DNA of 64,000 nt from Immundisolibacterales bacterium (GTDB taxonomy: Bacteria; Pseudomonadota; Gammaproteobacteria; HK1). Shown here in pieces: positions 34,560 through 42,788 of this stretch. The DNA lies in NCBI GenBank assembly GCA_026712715.1, contig JAPOPW010000024.1, positions 1 through 64,000 of the forward strand, in the 5' to 3' direction. Each line of letters begins with the position of its first letter. Within the stretch, counting starts at the first letter, position 1. Below the pieces are notes generated by a model. It was not told the DNA's origin and searched no databases. It worked only from the letters and a program-made list of their open reading frames with translations. The position numbers and the translations under genes were made by a program.

Positions 34560-35966
34560 CTAGGGTCGTGCGGCGGTCTTCGCCGGGGTGTACCCGGCGC
34601 GCTCGGCCTGGTCGAAGGTCTGGCGAGCGGTGTTGACGAGCCCTTCCATCGCGTCCTCGCCGAGGAGGATCTTGTTGAGACCGACCCCGATCGTGCGCTG
34701 GAGCTCCGCCCAGGAACGGTCCATGCCGCGGGCTGCGTAGCCCTTCAGCACGTCCATGAGCAGCGGGTAGTAGGGGAACGCTTCCACCACCTTCGGGTCG
34801 TTGGCGACCGAGAAGCGGGCGACCGAGCCGCCCGCGAGGGCGAGGTCGACGCCGCGCTCGCGTCCCGCGATCCACTCGAGGAGCTGGAAGGCCGCTTCCT
34901 TGTTCGCCGATTGCGAGGAGACGCCCATCTGCCAGCCGCCGAGACCGCTGAACCGGCCGGCGGGACCGCCCGGGGTGCCGTCGAACGCCACGGACTCGTG
35001 GATCTGCGAAGAGCCGGAATCCAGCAGGACCGGCAGGTACGCGTTCCAGTTGAGGGCGTAGGCGGCGAGGCCCTGCGCCATGTGCGCGTTCACCCGGTCG
35101 TAGTCCATGTCGAGGACGTCGGCCGGCATGTACTCGGTGAGCTCCTGCAGGATCGCGATGGCTTCCTGGCCGGGGCCGTTCTGGAACTCGGGATAGAGGT
35201 TGCCGTCATACCACGGGATCGGGATGGCGCCGCCGTAGGCCGCGATCATCGGCAGGAAGGTCGCCACCATCGGATCGTCGACCGCGAGCGGGAACACGAC
35301 CGGCTGCATGTCCGGGAACTTCTCCTTGAGGACCTTGGCGTTGTCGAGGAGCTCGGCCCAGGTCTCCGGGGGCTTGGCGCGGCCGTCGGCGTCCACGATG
35401 CCGGCCTGCTCGTAGAGGTCGGTGCGGTACTGGGCGAGGTACACGTCGAACTTGTAGGGAACGGACCACAGTCCGTCCGGGTTCGGAGAGGCGCTGCCCC
35501 GGTACCGGCCGTAGACCTCCAGCACCGCTTCGGGAATGTCCTCCATGTCGAAGCGGGGATCGGCGAGGTCCGCCATGGCGAACCAGCCGTTCAGGTCCTC
35601 GACGAGACCGCCTTCCACGTAGTGCCCGGTCCAGATGTACGGCCAGGTCAGGATGTCGTAGGTGCCGCCGCCCGCCGCCGCGTCGGCGAGGTGCTTGGAG
35701 AGGAGGTCGGTCCACGACTCGTCGATGACCTCGACCTCCGCGCCGGTGAGCTCGGCGAACTTCGCGGAGACCGCCTTCACCGCATCGGTCGTCGGGCCGG
35801 TGTGGGACGAGAGGGTGAGCTTGACCCCGTCCCATCGTTTCAGCCAGTCGGACCCCTCGACGAGGTCGCCGGCGCTCGAAGCGATCGGCGCGGCCGCTAC
35901 CGCGAGGCCGGCCGCGGCTCCGAGGAGCCTGGTTCTCAACGTATTGGATGGCATGCGACAGGGCAT
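34560..35966 (-). CDS. Extracellular solute-binding protein, family 1 type (468 aa)
   Basis: Type II binding protein of the carbohydrate importer group with a signal peptide (residues 1-33, ending SSAGD). Family features: GVKLTLSSHTGPTTDAVKAV, FAELTGAEVEVIDESWTDLL, YDILTWPYIWTGHYVEGG and GLWSVPYKFDVYLAQYRTDLY. AAGGAG stands 8 bases before the ATG. Together with the two permeases it forms an importer, but no ATPase gene lies beside it, so it must share one encoded elsewhere. The ligand cannot be told; a polyol, sugar or related solute is likely. Confidence 0.88.
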   Translation of the reverse strand: MPCRMPSNTLRTRLLGAAAGLAVAAAPIASSAGDLVEGSDWLKRWDGVKLTLSSHTGPTTDAVKAVSAKFAELTGAEVEVIDESWTDLLSKHLADAAAGGGTYDILTWPYIWTGHYVEGGLVEDLNGWFAMADLADPRFDMEDIPEAVLEVYGRYRGSASPNPDGLWSVPYKFDVYLAQYRTDLYEQAGIVDADGRAKPPETWAELLDNAKVLKEKFPDMQPVVFPLAVDDPMVATFLPMIAAYGGAIPIPWYDGNLYPEFQNGPGQEAIAILQELTEYMPADVLDMDYDRVNAHMAQGLAAYALNWNAYLPVLLDSGSSQIHESVAFDGTPGGPAGRFSGLGGWQMGVSSQSANKEAAFQLLEWIAGRERGVDLALAGGSVARFSVANDPKVVEAFPYYPLLMDVLKGYAARGMDRSWAELQRTIGVGLNKILLGEDAMEGLVNTARQTFDQAERAGYTPAKTAARP

Positions 35967-36037
35967 GTCGTGTTCTCCTTCGGTTGGTGGGCGTAGTTGA
36001 GGGTGGATCGATCCTGCTCGGCGAGCGCCTTTCGGAG

Positions 36038-36904
36038 TCAGTCCGCAACCGTTCTGGCTGCGGTGCGCGCGGACGCGCGCTCTTCGCTCACGTCGTCGTC
36101 GACGGTCATGAACACCTGGTCCGGGGAGCTCGCGCGGTGGCCGTAGGCCAGAACCGTATCGTCGGGAACGGTCTCGAGCGGCGTGTAGGCCGGGTGCTGG
36201 CTCGGCTTGAAGGGGTCGTTGACCCGCGCGTTGTAGCAGCAGATAAGCGTCCAGCGGGGGTCGGCGGACCGGTTCTGGCCGGAGCAATGTAACAGGTTGC
36301 AGTGGAAGAAGGCCCCGTCCCCCGGGCGCATCTCCATCGTCACGCGCTCGTGACGTTCCCTGGCGACGGCCACCCGCTCGGGGTCCGCGCCGAGCTGGCC
36401 CCCGATCACCTGATGCTCGATGCGTCCGATCCGGTGCGAGCCTTTGAGTACCTGGAGGCAGCCGTTCTCGCCGGTCGCGGGATCGAGCGCGATGAAAACG
36501 CTTGCGAGCAGGGGATAGAGGCAGCCGTTCTGGTACCAGTAGCCGTAGTCCTGGTGCCAGAGCCAGGCGCCTCCGACCTCCGGCTCCTTCAGCATGAGCT
36601 TGGAATGGTAGTGGTAGACCTCCCCGCCGAGAAGGCGGCTCATCGACCCGACGACGCGCTCGGAGCGGGCGACCATCCCGTAGATGTCGTCTCCGGGCTC
36701 GTTCCAGAGGGTGATCTTGCTGAGTCCGCCGTCATCGTCGGGCCACCCCATCGCGTGGGCGGCCAGCCGGCGGTCCTCCTTCGCGGTCGCGAGCACCAGC
36801 CCGGCCTCCTCTTCGTCGAAGAGACCGCGCACGACGACATAGCCGTCGCGCTCGAACGCCTCGACCGCCGCGTCGTCGAGCACGCGTGAACGCACGGGTT
36901 CCAT
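36038..36904 (-). CDS. Phytanoyl-CoA dioxygenase (PhyH) family protein (288 aa)
   Basis: Fe(II)/2-oxoglutarate oxygenase. The iron site is visible as HQD in AWLWHQDYGYWYQNG (about residue 117) and the distal His in LLHCSGQNRS (about 204), where the Arg-Ser should bind 2-oxoglutarate. GENGCLQVLKGSHRIGRIEH is typical for the family. The ATG at 36904 fits the family start (AAVEAFERDGYVVVRGLF). It is the first gene of the minus-strand cluster and lies 71 bp ahead of the binding-protein gene, so it may hydroxylate the imported compound. Confidence 0.87.
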   Translation of the reverse strand: MEPVRSRVLDDAAVEAFERDGYVVVRGLFDEEEAGLVLATAKEDRRLAAHAMGWPDDDGGLSKITLWNEPGDDIYGMVARSERVVGSMSRLLGGEVYHYHSKLMLKEPEVGGAWLWHQDYGYWYQNGCLYPLLASVFIALDPATGENGCLQVLKGSHRIGRIEHQVIGGQLGADPERVAVARERHERVTMEMRPGDGAFFHCNLLHCSGQNRSADPRWTLICCYNARVNDPFKPSQHPAYTPLETVPDDTVLAYGHRASSPDQVFMTVDDDVSEERASARTAARTVAD

Positions 36905-37192
36905 CTTCGTCAATTCCGAGCCCCTCCGGGCCTGTACCGGTCGCAAAAATGCTAGCACGCGAACGTTGCGGTCCCGTCGCGACCGAGATCCGGAGAACGA
37001 TGCCGACCGGCCGCCGCATGGAGCGCCGGGCAGTCAATACGGGGAGTCGAGGCGGTCGGACCCGGAACGCTGCGTCCAATCGAATGCCGGGGGTGATCCG
37101 CCCGCCCGGCCGTGCGCGCCGCCTGCGGGGCTCGACAGGAGCGGGGCGGCCCTTCAACATGCCGCGCCGAACGGGCGCAAGGAGTGACATGC
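36905..37192. promoter_or_regulatory. Divergent intergenic region
   Basis: Separates the PhyH/importer genes (minus) from the AcoX-AcoABC genes (plus), so it should hold promoters in both directions. The only AT-rich segment is GCAAAAATGCTAGC near 36942, close to the PhyH start. No clear operator was recognised. A ribosome site AAGGAG lies at 37179-37184. Confidence 0.4.
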
Positions 37193-38269
37193 ATGCGGGT
37201 CGGTCTCGTCGCGAACCCCTTTTCCGCGAGGGACATCCGGAGGGTCATCGCCAACGCGGCGAGCCTCCAGATCACGGACCGGGCGAACATCGTCCTCCGG
37301 GTGCTCGCCTGCCTCGGCGCCTGCGGCGTGTCGGAGGTGCTCGCGATGCCCGAGCGAGGCGGCATCCGCGCCCACGTCGAACGTGGCATCGAGCGCGCCC
37401 GGAACACCGGCGACGAACGGTTCGCCCCGGTCCGGCACCTCGACTTTCCGGTGACCGGGACGGTGGAGGATACCCGCCGGGCGGTCCGCGCTATGGTGGC
37501 CGAGGGCGTGTCGGCGATCGTGGTGCTGGGCGGCGACGGCACCCACCGGGCGGTGGCGATGGACTGCGGCCGAATCCCCATCGCCTGCGTCTCGACCGGC
37601 ACGAACAACGCCTTTCCCGATCACCGCGAGCCGACCGTGACCGGGCTCGCCACCGGTCTTGCGGTGACGGGGCAGGTACCCCCCGAGGTCGCCTACGCCG
37701 CAAACAAGCGCCTGCTCGTCTCCATCAACGAGACGGAGCATCACCCGGCCCTCGTCGACGTCGCGCTCGTCGCGGAGCGGGTGGTCGGCGCCCGCGCCCT
37801 GTGGCGGCCGGAGTCGCTGCGCGAGCTCTACGTGACGTTCGCGGATCCGAGCGTGATCGGACTTTCCGCAATCGCGGGGTTCCTGGACCCGGTCGGGCGG
37901 CGCGAGCCCGAGGGCGTGATGGTCGACATCGCCCCGCTCCCCGCGGATGCATCCCGGCCGGACACGAGTCCGGCCGTGCGCATCGACGTCCCCATCGCGC
38001 CCGGATGGCTCCGCACCATCGGGGTGCGGAGCTGGAGCCGGCTGGCCCCCGGCGCATCTCGCGTCCCCCGCCTTCGCGCCGGGATGATCGCCCTCGACGG
38101 TGAGCGCGAGGTCGGATTCGGCGAAGACGACGACGTGCGCATCGTGCTCGAGCCGGACGCGGTGCGGACGGTGGACGTGGAGGCGTGCATGGACTACGCG
38201 GCCCGGAACGGGCTCTTTCGCCGGGACGAGCGTCGCGCCCTCGGCGCCGGGCGACCGGCCGGCGAATGA
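37193..38269 (+). CDS. acoX: AcoX-type ATP-NAD kinase-like protein (358 aa)
   Basis: Member of the ATP-NAD/AcoX kinase family. The kinase signature GGDGTHR is present in AIVVLGGDGTHRAVAM (about residue 105), followed by CVSTGTNNAFPDHRE, where NN contacts NAD in NAD kinases. AcoX proteins accompany acetoin dehydrogenase genes in several bacteria; their exact reaction is not settled. The ATG follows AAGGAG by 8 bases. It leads a cluster of four genes on one strand. The symbol follows family and position. Confidence 0.82.
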   Translation: MRVGLVANPFSARDIRRVIANAASLQITDRANIVLRVLACLGACGVSEVLAMPERGGIRAHVERGIERARNTGDERFAPVRHLDFPVTGTVEDTRRAVRAMVAEGVSAIVVLGGDGTHRAVAMDCGRIPIACVSTGTNNAFPDHREPTVTGLATGLAVTGQVPPEVAYAANKRLLVSINETEHHPALVDVALVAERVVGARALWRPESLRELYVTFADPSVIGLSAIAGFLDPVGRREPEGVMVDIAPLPADASRPDTSPAVRIDVPIAPGWLRTIGVRSWSRLAPGASRVPRLRAGMIALDGEREVGFGEDDDVRIVLEPDAVRTVDVEACMDYAARNGLFRRDERRALGAGRPAGE

Positions 38270-38437
38270 AGCGCGGCAGGGGGAAGCGCGGGCAGGTCCG
38301 GACCGGAATTGCGCAGTCTCTCGATGGGGACGCACTTGACGCGCGCCGCGAACCCCGGACAATCGGCGCATCGTCGCCAACGGCCGGCGGACGGCGGCAG
38401 ACGCGTCCGCGAACGGCATTCTTCGGAGGAATCGTCA

Positions 38438-39424
38438 ATGACCGACCAACCGTTCTCGATCGACCGTGACACGCTGCTCGACGCGTACCGGACGATGAAG
38501 ACCATCCGCGAGTTCGAGGAGCGGCTGCACGTCGATGTGGCCCGCGGCGACATCCCGGGGTTCGTTCACCTCTACGCCGGGGAGGAGGCGGCCGCGACGG
38601 CCATCATGCTCCACCTTGGAGAGAGTGACCGCATCGCCTCGACCCACCGGGGGCACGGCCACTGCATCGCCAAGGGCGTGGACGTGAAGGAGATGATGGG
38701 CGAGATCCGGGGCAAGGCCTCCGGCGCCTGCAAGGGCAAGGGCGGCTCGATGCACATCGCGGATCTCAGCAAGGGGATGATGGGCGCGAACGGAATCCTC
38801 GGGGCGGGTGCGCCGCTCGCCTGCGGTGCCGCCCTCGCGGCCAAGCGGCGGGGGGACGGCGGGGTCGCGATCAGCTTCGTCGGAGACGGCGCCTCCAACC
38901 AGGGCATGTTCCTCGAGAGCCTGAACCTCGCCGCGGTCTGGAACCTGCCCGTCATCTTCGTGGTCGAGAACAACGGCTACGCCGAGTCCACCGCGATGGA
39001 GTGGGCGGTCGCCTGCGACAGCTACGTCGACCGGGCCTCGGGATTCGGGATGCCGGGGGTCACCGTGGACGGCACCGACTTCTTCGCCGTGTACGAGGCG
39101 GCGGGGGAGGTGATCCGCCGGGCGCGCGAGGGCGGCGGGCCTTCCCTCCTCGAGTGCAAGATGTACCGGTTCTACGGCCACTTCGAGGGTGACGCCCAGA
39201 CCTACCGGGCGGAGGGCGAAGTCGAGAACCTGCGCGAGAACCACGACTGCATCAAGATCTTCCGGGCCGCGGTGACCGGCGCGGGGGCCGTCGATCCCGC
39301 GGATCTGAACGCAATCGACGCCGAAGCGCTCGCCCTCATCAACGAGGCGGTCGCGCACGCGGCGGCGGCACCCATGCCCGGTCCCGAGGACCTCGAGACG
39401 GACGTCTACATCTCGTACGCGTAG
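38438..39424 (+). CDS. acoA: Acetoin-type dehydrogenase E1 alpha subunit (328 aa)
   Basis: Thiamine-diphosphate-dependent E1 alpha chain. The ThDP motif is complete: GDGASNQGMFLESLNLAAVW followed by NN in VVENNGYAEST. Upstream are GFVHLYAGEEAAATAIMLHL and STHRGHGHCIAKG, the usual active-site His region. CGGAGGA precedes the ATG. With the beta chain it decarboxylates an alpha-keto or acyloin substrate and passes the acyl group to lipoate. Acetoin is the standard assignment, but branched relatives with other substrates exist. Confidence 0.88.
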   Translation: MTDQPFSIDRDTLLDAYRTMKTIREFEERLHVDVARGDIPGFVHLYAGEEAAATAIMLHLGESDRIASTHRGHGHCIAKGVDVKEMMGEIRGKASGACKGKGGSMHIADLSKGMMGANGILGAGAPLACGAALAAKRRGDGGVAISFVGDGASNQGMFLESLNLAAVWNLPVIFVVENNGYAESTAMEWAVACDSYVDRASGFGMPGVTVDGTDFFAVYEAAGEVIRRAREGGGPSLLECKMYRFYGHFEGDAQTYRAEGEVENLRENHDCIKIFRAAVTGAGAVDPADLNAIDAEALALINEAVAHAAAAPMPGPEDLETDVYISYA

Positions 39425-39501
39425 CGGCGAAGCGCCCGCAACCCGATTTCCCGATTCGAACCAGCGACGGCCCCTCCGCGGGCCGGACAGGAGACACAGA
39501 C

Positions 39502-40509
39502 ATGGCGCGCAATCTCAGCATGAACGAAGCGGTCAACGAGGCTCTCGATCAGGAAATGGCCCGCGACCCCGCGGTCATCGTCATGGGAGAGGACATCTCG
39601 GGCGGGACCGGCGCCCCCGGCGAGGACGACGCGTGGGGCGGCCCCCTCGGCGTCACCAAGGGGCTCTCCGTCAAGCACGGTGACCGGGTCATGGACACGC
39701 CCCTGTCCGAGTCGGCCTTCATCGGGGCGGCAATCGGCGCGGCGTGCAGCGGGCTGCGGCCGGTCGCCGAGCTCATGTTCGTCGATTTCATGGGGGTCTG
39801 CTTCGACGAGATCTTCAACCAGGCGGCAAAGTTCCGGTACATGTTCGGGGGCAAGGCGGAGACCCCGGTGGTCATTCGCTGCATGGCCGGGGCGGGGTTC
39901 CGGGCCGCCGCGCAGCACTCCCAGATGCTCACCCCGATCTTCACCCACATCCCGGGTCTCAAGGTGGTGTTCCCGTCGAACGCCTACGACGCGAAGGGCC
40001 TGCTCATCCAGTCCATCCGGGACAACGACCCCGTCATCTTCTTCGAGCACAAGAACCTCTACGACACGAAGACCGACGTGCCGGAGGGCCTCTACACGAT
40101 CCCGTTCGCGGAGGCGAACGTGGTCCGCGAGGGCGGCGACGCCACCATCGTGACCTACGGCCAGACCGTGCAGCGCTCGCTCGACGCCGCCTCGACCCTC
40201 GCGAAGGAAGGCATCGAGTGCGACGTCATCGACCTTCGCACCCTCTCCCCGATCGACATGGACACGGTCCTCGAGAGCGTCGAGGAGACCGGGCGGCTCG
40301 TCTGCGTGGACGAGGCGAACCCGCGCTGCTCGATCGCGGCGGACGTCTCGGCGACGGTCACTCAGGAGATCTTCGGCTCGCTCAAGGCCGGAGTGCGGAT
40401 GGTGACCGCGCCGCATACCCCGGTGCCGTTCTCGCCCGCCCTCGAGGACATCTACATTCCGGGCGCGGACCGGATCGCGTCGGCGGTCCGCCAGACCGTC
40501 GCCAACTGA
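39502..40509 (+). CDS. acoB: Acetoin-type dehydrogenase E1 beta subunit (335 aa)
   Basis: Transketolase-like beta chain: MNEAVNEALDQEMARDPAVI, VMGEDISGGTGAPG, DTPLSESAFIGAAIGAA with the Glu that contacts ThDP, and a C-terminal transketolase domain (VIDLRTLSPIDMDTVLESVE). CAGGAG precedes the ATG. Ten bases separate it from the E2 gene. Confidence 0.9.
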   Translation: MARNLSMNEAVNEALDQEMARDPAVIVMGEDISGGTGAPGEDDAWGGPLGVTKGLSVKHGDRVMDTPLSESAFIGAAIGAACSGLRPVAELMFVDFMGVCFDEIFNQAAKFRYMFGGKAETPVVIRCMAGAGFRAAAQHSQMLTPIFTHIPGLKVVFPSNAYDAKGLLIQSIRDNDPVIFFEHKNLYDTKTDVPEGLYTIPFAEANVVREGGDATIVTYGQTVQRSLDAASTLAKEGIECDVIDLRTLSPIDMDTVLESVEETGRLVCVDEANPRCSIAADVSATVTQEIFGSLKAGVRMVTAPHTPVPFSPALEDIYIPGADRIASAVRQTVAN

Positions 40510-40519
40510 GGACGATTCG

Positions 40520-41644
40520 ATGCCCGGAACGATCACGCCCATCGTGATGCCGAAGTGGGGCCTCTCCATGAAGGAGGGGACCGTGACCCGTTGGATCGTC
40601 CAGGAAGGCGACGAGATCGCGGTCGGAAACGAGATCGTGGAGATCGAGACCGAGAAGATCGCGAGCGCCCTCGAGGCCACCGATTCGGGTCTGCTCCGGC
40701 GGCTGGTCGCCGAGGAGGGCGACCTGCTGCCGGTGAAGGCATTGCTCGGAGTCCTCGTCGAGGGTGAGGTGAGCGACGACGAGATCGACGCTTTCGTCGA
40801 AGGGTTCGTGGTACCCGAGGACGACGACGAGGACGACGAGGAGGAGCTAGGACCCGCGTATCTGTACGCCGAGACGGCGGCGGGCCGTCTCCGTTACACG
40901 TCGCAGGGCGAGGGCGCCGAAACGGTCCTCCTCGTCCACGGGTTCGGCGGCGATCTCGACAACTGGCTCTTCAACATCGATGCCCTCGCCGCGGAATCGA
41001 CGGTGGTCGCCCTCGACCTCCCGGGCCACGGCCCGAGTCCGACCCCGATCCCCGACCCCTCCGTTCCGGGCCTCGCGAACGCGGTGCTCGAGTTCATGGA
41101 CGCGGCCGACGTTGGCGCGGCCCATCTCGTCGGCCACTCTCTCGGGGGCGCAATCGCGCTCGCGCTCGCCGCGTCCGCCCCCGGCCGGGTCCGTTCCGTC
41201 ACCCTCGTGTGCCCGGCGGGTCTCGGGCCGGACATCAACCGCGACTACATCGACGGCTTCGTCTCCTCGGCCTCGCGCCGTCAGTTGAAGCCCGTGCTCG
41301 AGAACCTCTTCGCGGACGCAGGGCTCGTCAACCGTTCGCTCGTCGACGGGGTGCTGCGCTACAAGCGCCTTGATGGGGTGACCGAGTCGCTCACCGCGCT
41401 CGCGGACGGGGTGTTTCCGGGCGGCGCGCAGAGCTGGGTCGAGCCGGGGCTCATTGCAGGGCTCGAGGCCCCGGCCCTCGTGATCTTCGGCGCGGAGGAC
41501 CGCATCGTCCCGGCATCGCACGCCGACGCCGCGTCCGGCGCGACGGTCGAGATCGTCGACGGCGCGGGCCACATGGTTCAGATGGAGGCGGCCCCCCGGG
41601 TCAACTCCCTCATTTCCGCCCACATCGCCCGCGCCGCGGGCTGA
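40520..41644 (+). CDS. acoC: Lipoyl domain fused to alpha/beta hydrolase, AcoC type E2 (374 aa)
   Basis: N-terminal lipoyl domain (residues 1-80; KWGLSMKEGTVTRW, lipoylated Lys46 in IETEKIAS), an acidic linker (residues 95-113, many D and E) and an alpha/beta hydrolase domain. The hydrolase has the nucleophile in VGHSLGGAIALAL (Ser207), oxyanion segment VHGFGGDLDNW, an acid in FGAEDRIVP and His in GAGHMVQME. This layout is the known form of acetoin dehydrogenase E2, without the usual acyltransferase core. E3 (dihydrolipoamide dehydrogenase) is not in the window and must be shared. Confidence 0.88.
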   Translation: MPGTITPIVMPKWGLSMKEGTVTRWIVQEGDEIAVGNEIVEIETEKIASALEATDSGLLRRLVAEEGDLLPVKALLGVLVEGEVSDDEIDAFVEGFVVPEDDDEDDEEELGPAYLYAETAAGRLRYTSQGEGAETVLLVHGFGGDLDNWLFNIDALAAESTVVALDLPGHGPSPTPIPDPSVPGLANAVLEFMDAADVGAAHLVGHSLGGAIALALAASAPGRVRSVTLVCPAGLGPDINRDYIDGFVSSASRRQLKPVLENLFADAGLVNRSLVDGVLRYKRLDGVTESLTALADGVFPGGAQSWVEPGLIAGLEAPALVIFGAEDRIVPASHADAASGATVEIVDGAGHMVQMEAAPRVNSLISAHIARAAG

Positions 41645-41675
41645 CGCCGAACCGGACGTAACGGACGTTTCGAGG

Positions 41676-42488
41676 TCAGCGCCGGTCGCGTGACCTGTCC
41701 ATCAGCGGCTTCTGCTGGCCGCCGTCGATCTCGATCATCGTGCCGTTGACGAAGTGGGCGCGGTCGGAGGCGAGGTAGGTCACGAGATCCGCCACCTCGT
41801 CGACCTCCGCGATGCGCCCGAGCGGGATGCTGTGCGGCGCAAGGGTGTCGGCTTCCTCGAGGCTGATGTTCATGTCGCGCGACATCGCCCGGACGAGGCC
41901 CGCCCAGCGTTCGGTGCGGACCGGGCCCGGGTTGACCGCGCAGAACGAGATGTTGTGCTTCCCGTACTGGCCGGCGAGGGCGATGGTGAGGTTCTGACCG
42001 GCCGCGTTGGCCGCCCCGGGGGCGATCTCCCAGTAGGATTGCTTCACGCCGTCGTTGCCGATGAGGTTGACCACCCGGCCCCGTTCCTGGGCCTTCATGT
42101 GGGGGAGGGTCGCGCGCATCACCCACACGTAGCCCATGAACTTGAGGCCCATCGCGAGTTCCCAGTCGTCCTCGTCGAGGGTCTCGATCACCCCGCCCGG
42201 GGCGGCGCCGGCGTTGTTGACGAGGATGTCGATGCGCCCGAAGTGCTCCGCAGTCTGCGCGACCACCCGGTCGGCGTCCGCCTTCTTCATGAGGTCGCCG
42301 GGAAAGGCGACGATCTCGGAGCCCGTCTCGCCCTGGATTTCGTCCGCCGCAGCCTGGAGCCGTGCCCCGTCGCGGGCCACGATCGCGACCCGGCAGCCCT
42401 CGCGCGCGAGGGATCGTGCGATTCCCTTGCCGATGCCGATGCTGCCGCCCGTCACCAGGGCCACCTTGCCGGTCATTCCGAGATCCAT
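41676..42488 (-). CDS. Short-chain dehydrogenase-like protein with altered active site (270 aa)
   Basis: SDR fold: VALVTGGSIGIGKGIARSLA (NAD(P) site), DILVNNAGAAPGG, and an end typical for the family (VADLVTYLASDRAHFVNGTM, IDGGQQ). The catalytic Ser/Tyr/Lys triad is not in its normal form: where SSxxGxx...YxxxK is expected the protein has NLIGNDGVKQSYWEIAPGAA and then NAAGQNLTIALA, so the Ser is replaced by Asn and the YxxxK spacing is lost. The ATG at 42488 fits the fold. It converges with the AcoC gene. Substrate unknown; it may use another mechanism or bind without catalysis. Confidence 0.82.
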   Translation of the reverse strand: MDLGMTGKVALVTGGSIGIGKGIARSLAREGCRVAIVARDGARLQAAADEIQGETGSEIVAFPGDLMKKADADRVVAQTAEHFGRIDILVNNAGAAPGGVIETLDEDDWELAMGLKFMGYVWVMRATLPHMKAQERGRVVNLIGNDGVKQSYWEIAPGAANAAGQNLTIALAGQYGKHNISFCAVNPGPVRTERWAGLVRAMSRDMNISLEEADTLAPHSIPLGRIAEVDEVADLVTYLASDRAHFVNGTMIEIDGGQQKPLMDRSRDRR

Positions 42489-42788
42489 TGCGCTCTTCCC
42501 CAGGATGTGACGAAAAGGCGATGGTACCTCATCGTCGAACGTCCGCCGGCGCGGACTCCGGAGGCGAAGGGCGGTCCGCACGGCCCGCACGGCTCGCTCG
42601 GTCGCGTCGAGCCGGCCGAGCCGGGAATCGACCGAGCACCCGCTTTCTCGGCTTCGGGGGACCAGGATCGGGGGCCTGTCCACGTATCGGGAACGTCTCC
42701 GATCCGGTGGTCCGACCGCGGGGCCGGGGACGACTCCCGGCCCCGCTCGATTCAGGGCCGGTCGCTCACGAAGAGGTTGGTCGGAATC
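42489..42788. other. Spacer behind the ammonium transporter
   Basis: About 300 bp between the ammonium transporter stop and the SDR start. It contains a strong hairpin (42718-42746) and otherwise nothing recognisable. Confidence 0.5.
42718..42746 (-). terminator. Hairpin downstream of the ammonium transporter
   Basis: GCGGGGCCGGG and CCCGGCCCCGC form an 11-bp perfect stem with a 7-base loop, 42 bp beyond the transporter stop. There is no T-run, so a Rho-independent role is uncertain. Confidence 0.55.

Noticed and set aside
37193..41644. AcoXABC as a pyruvate or branched-chain keto acid dehydrogenase
   Set aside because: The E2 chain is lipoyl plus alpha/beta hydrolase and AcoX is present, which is the acetoin-type layout; classical E2 acyltransferase is missing.
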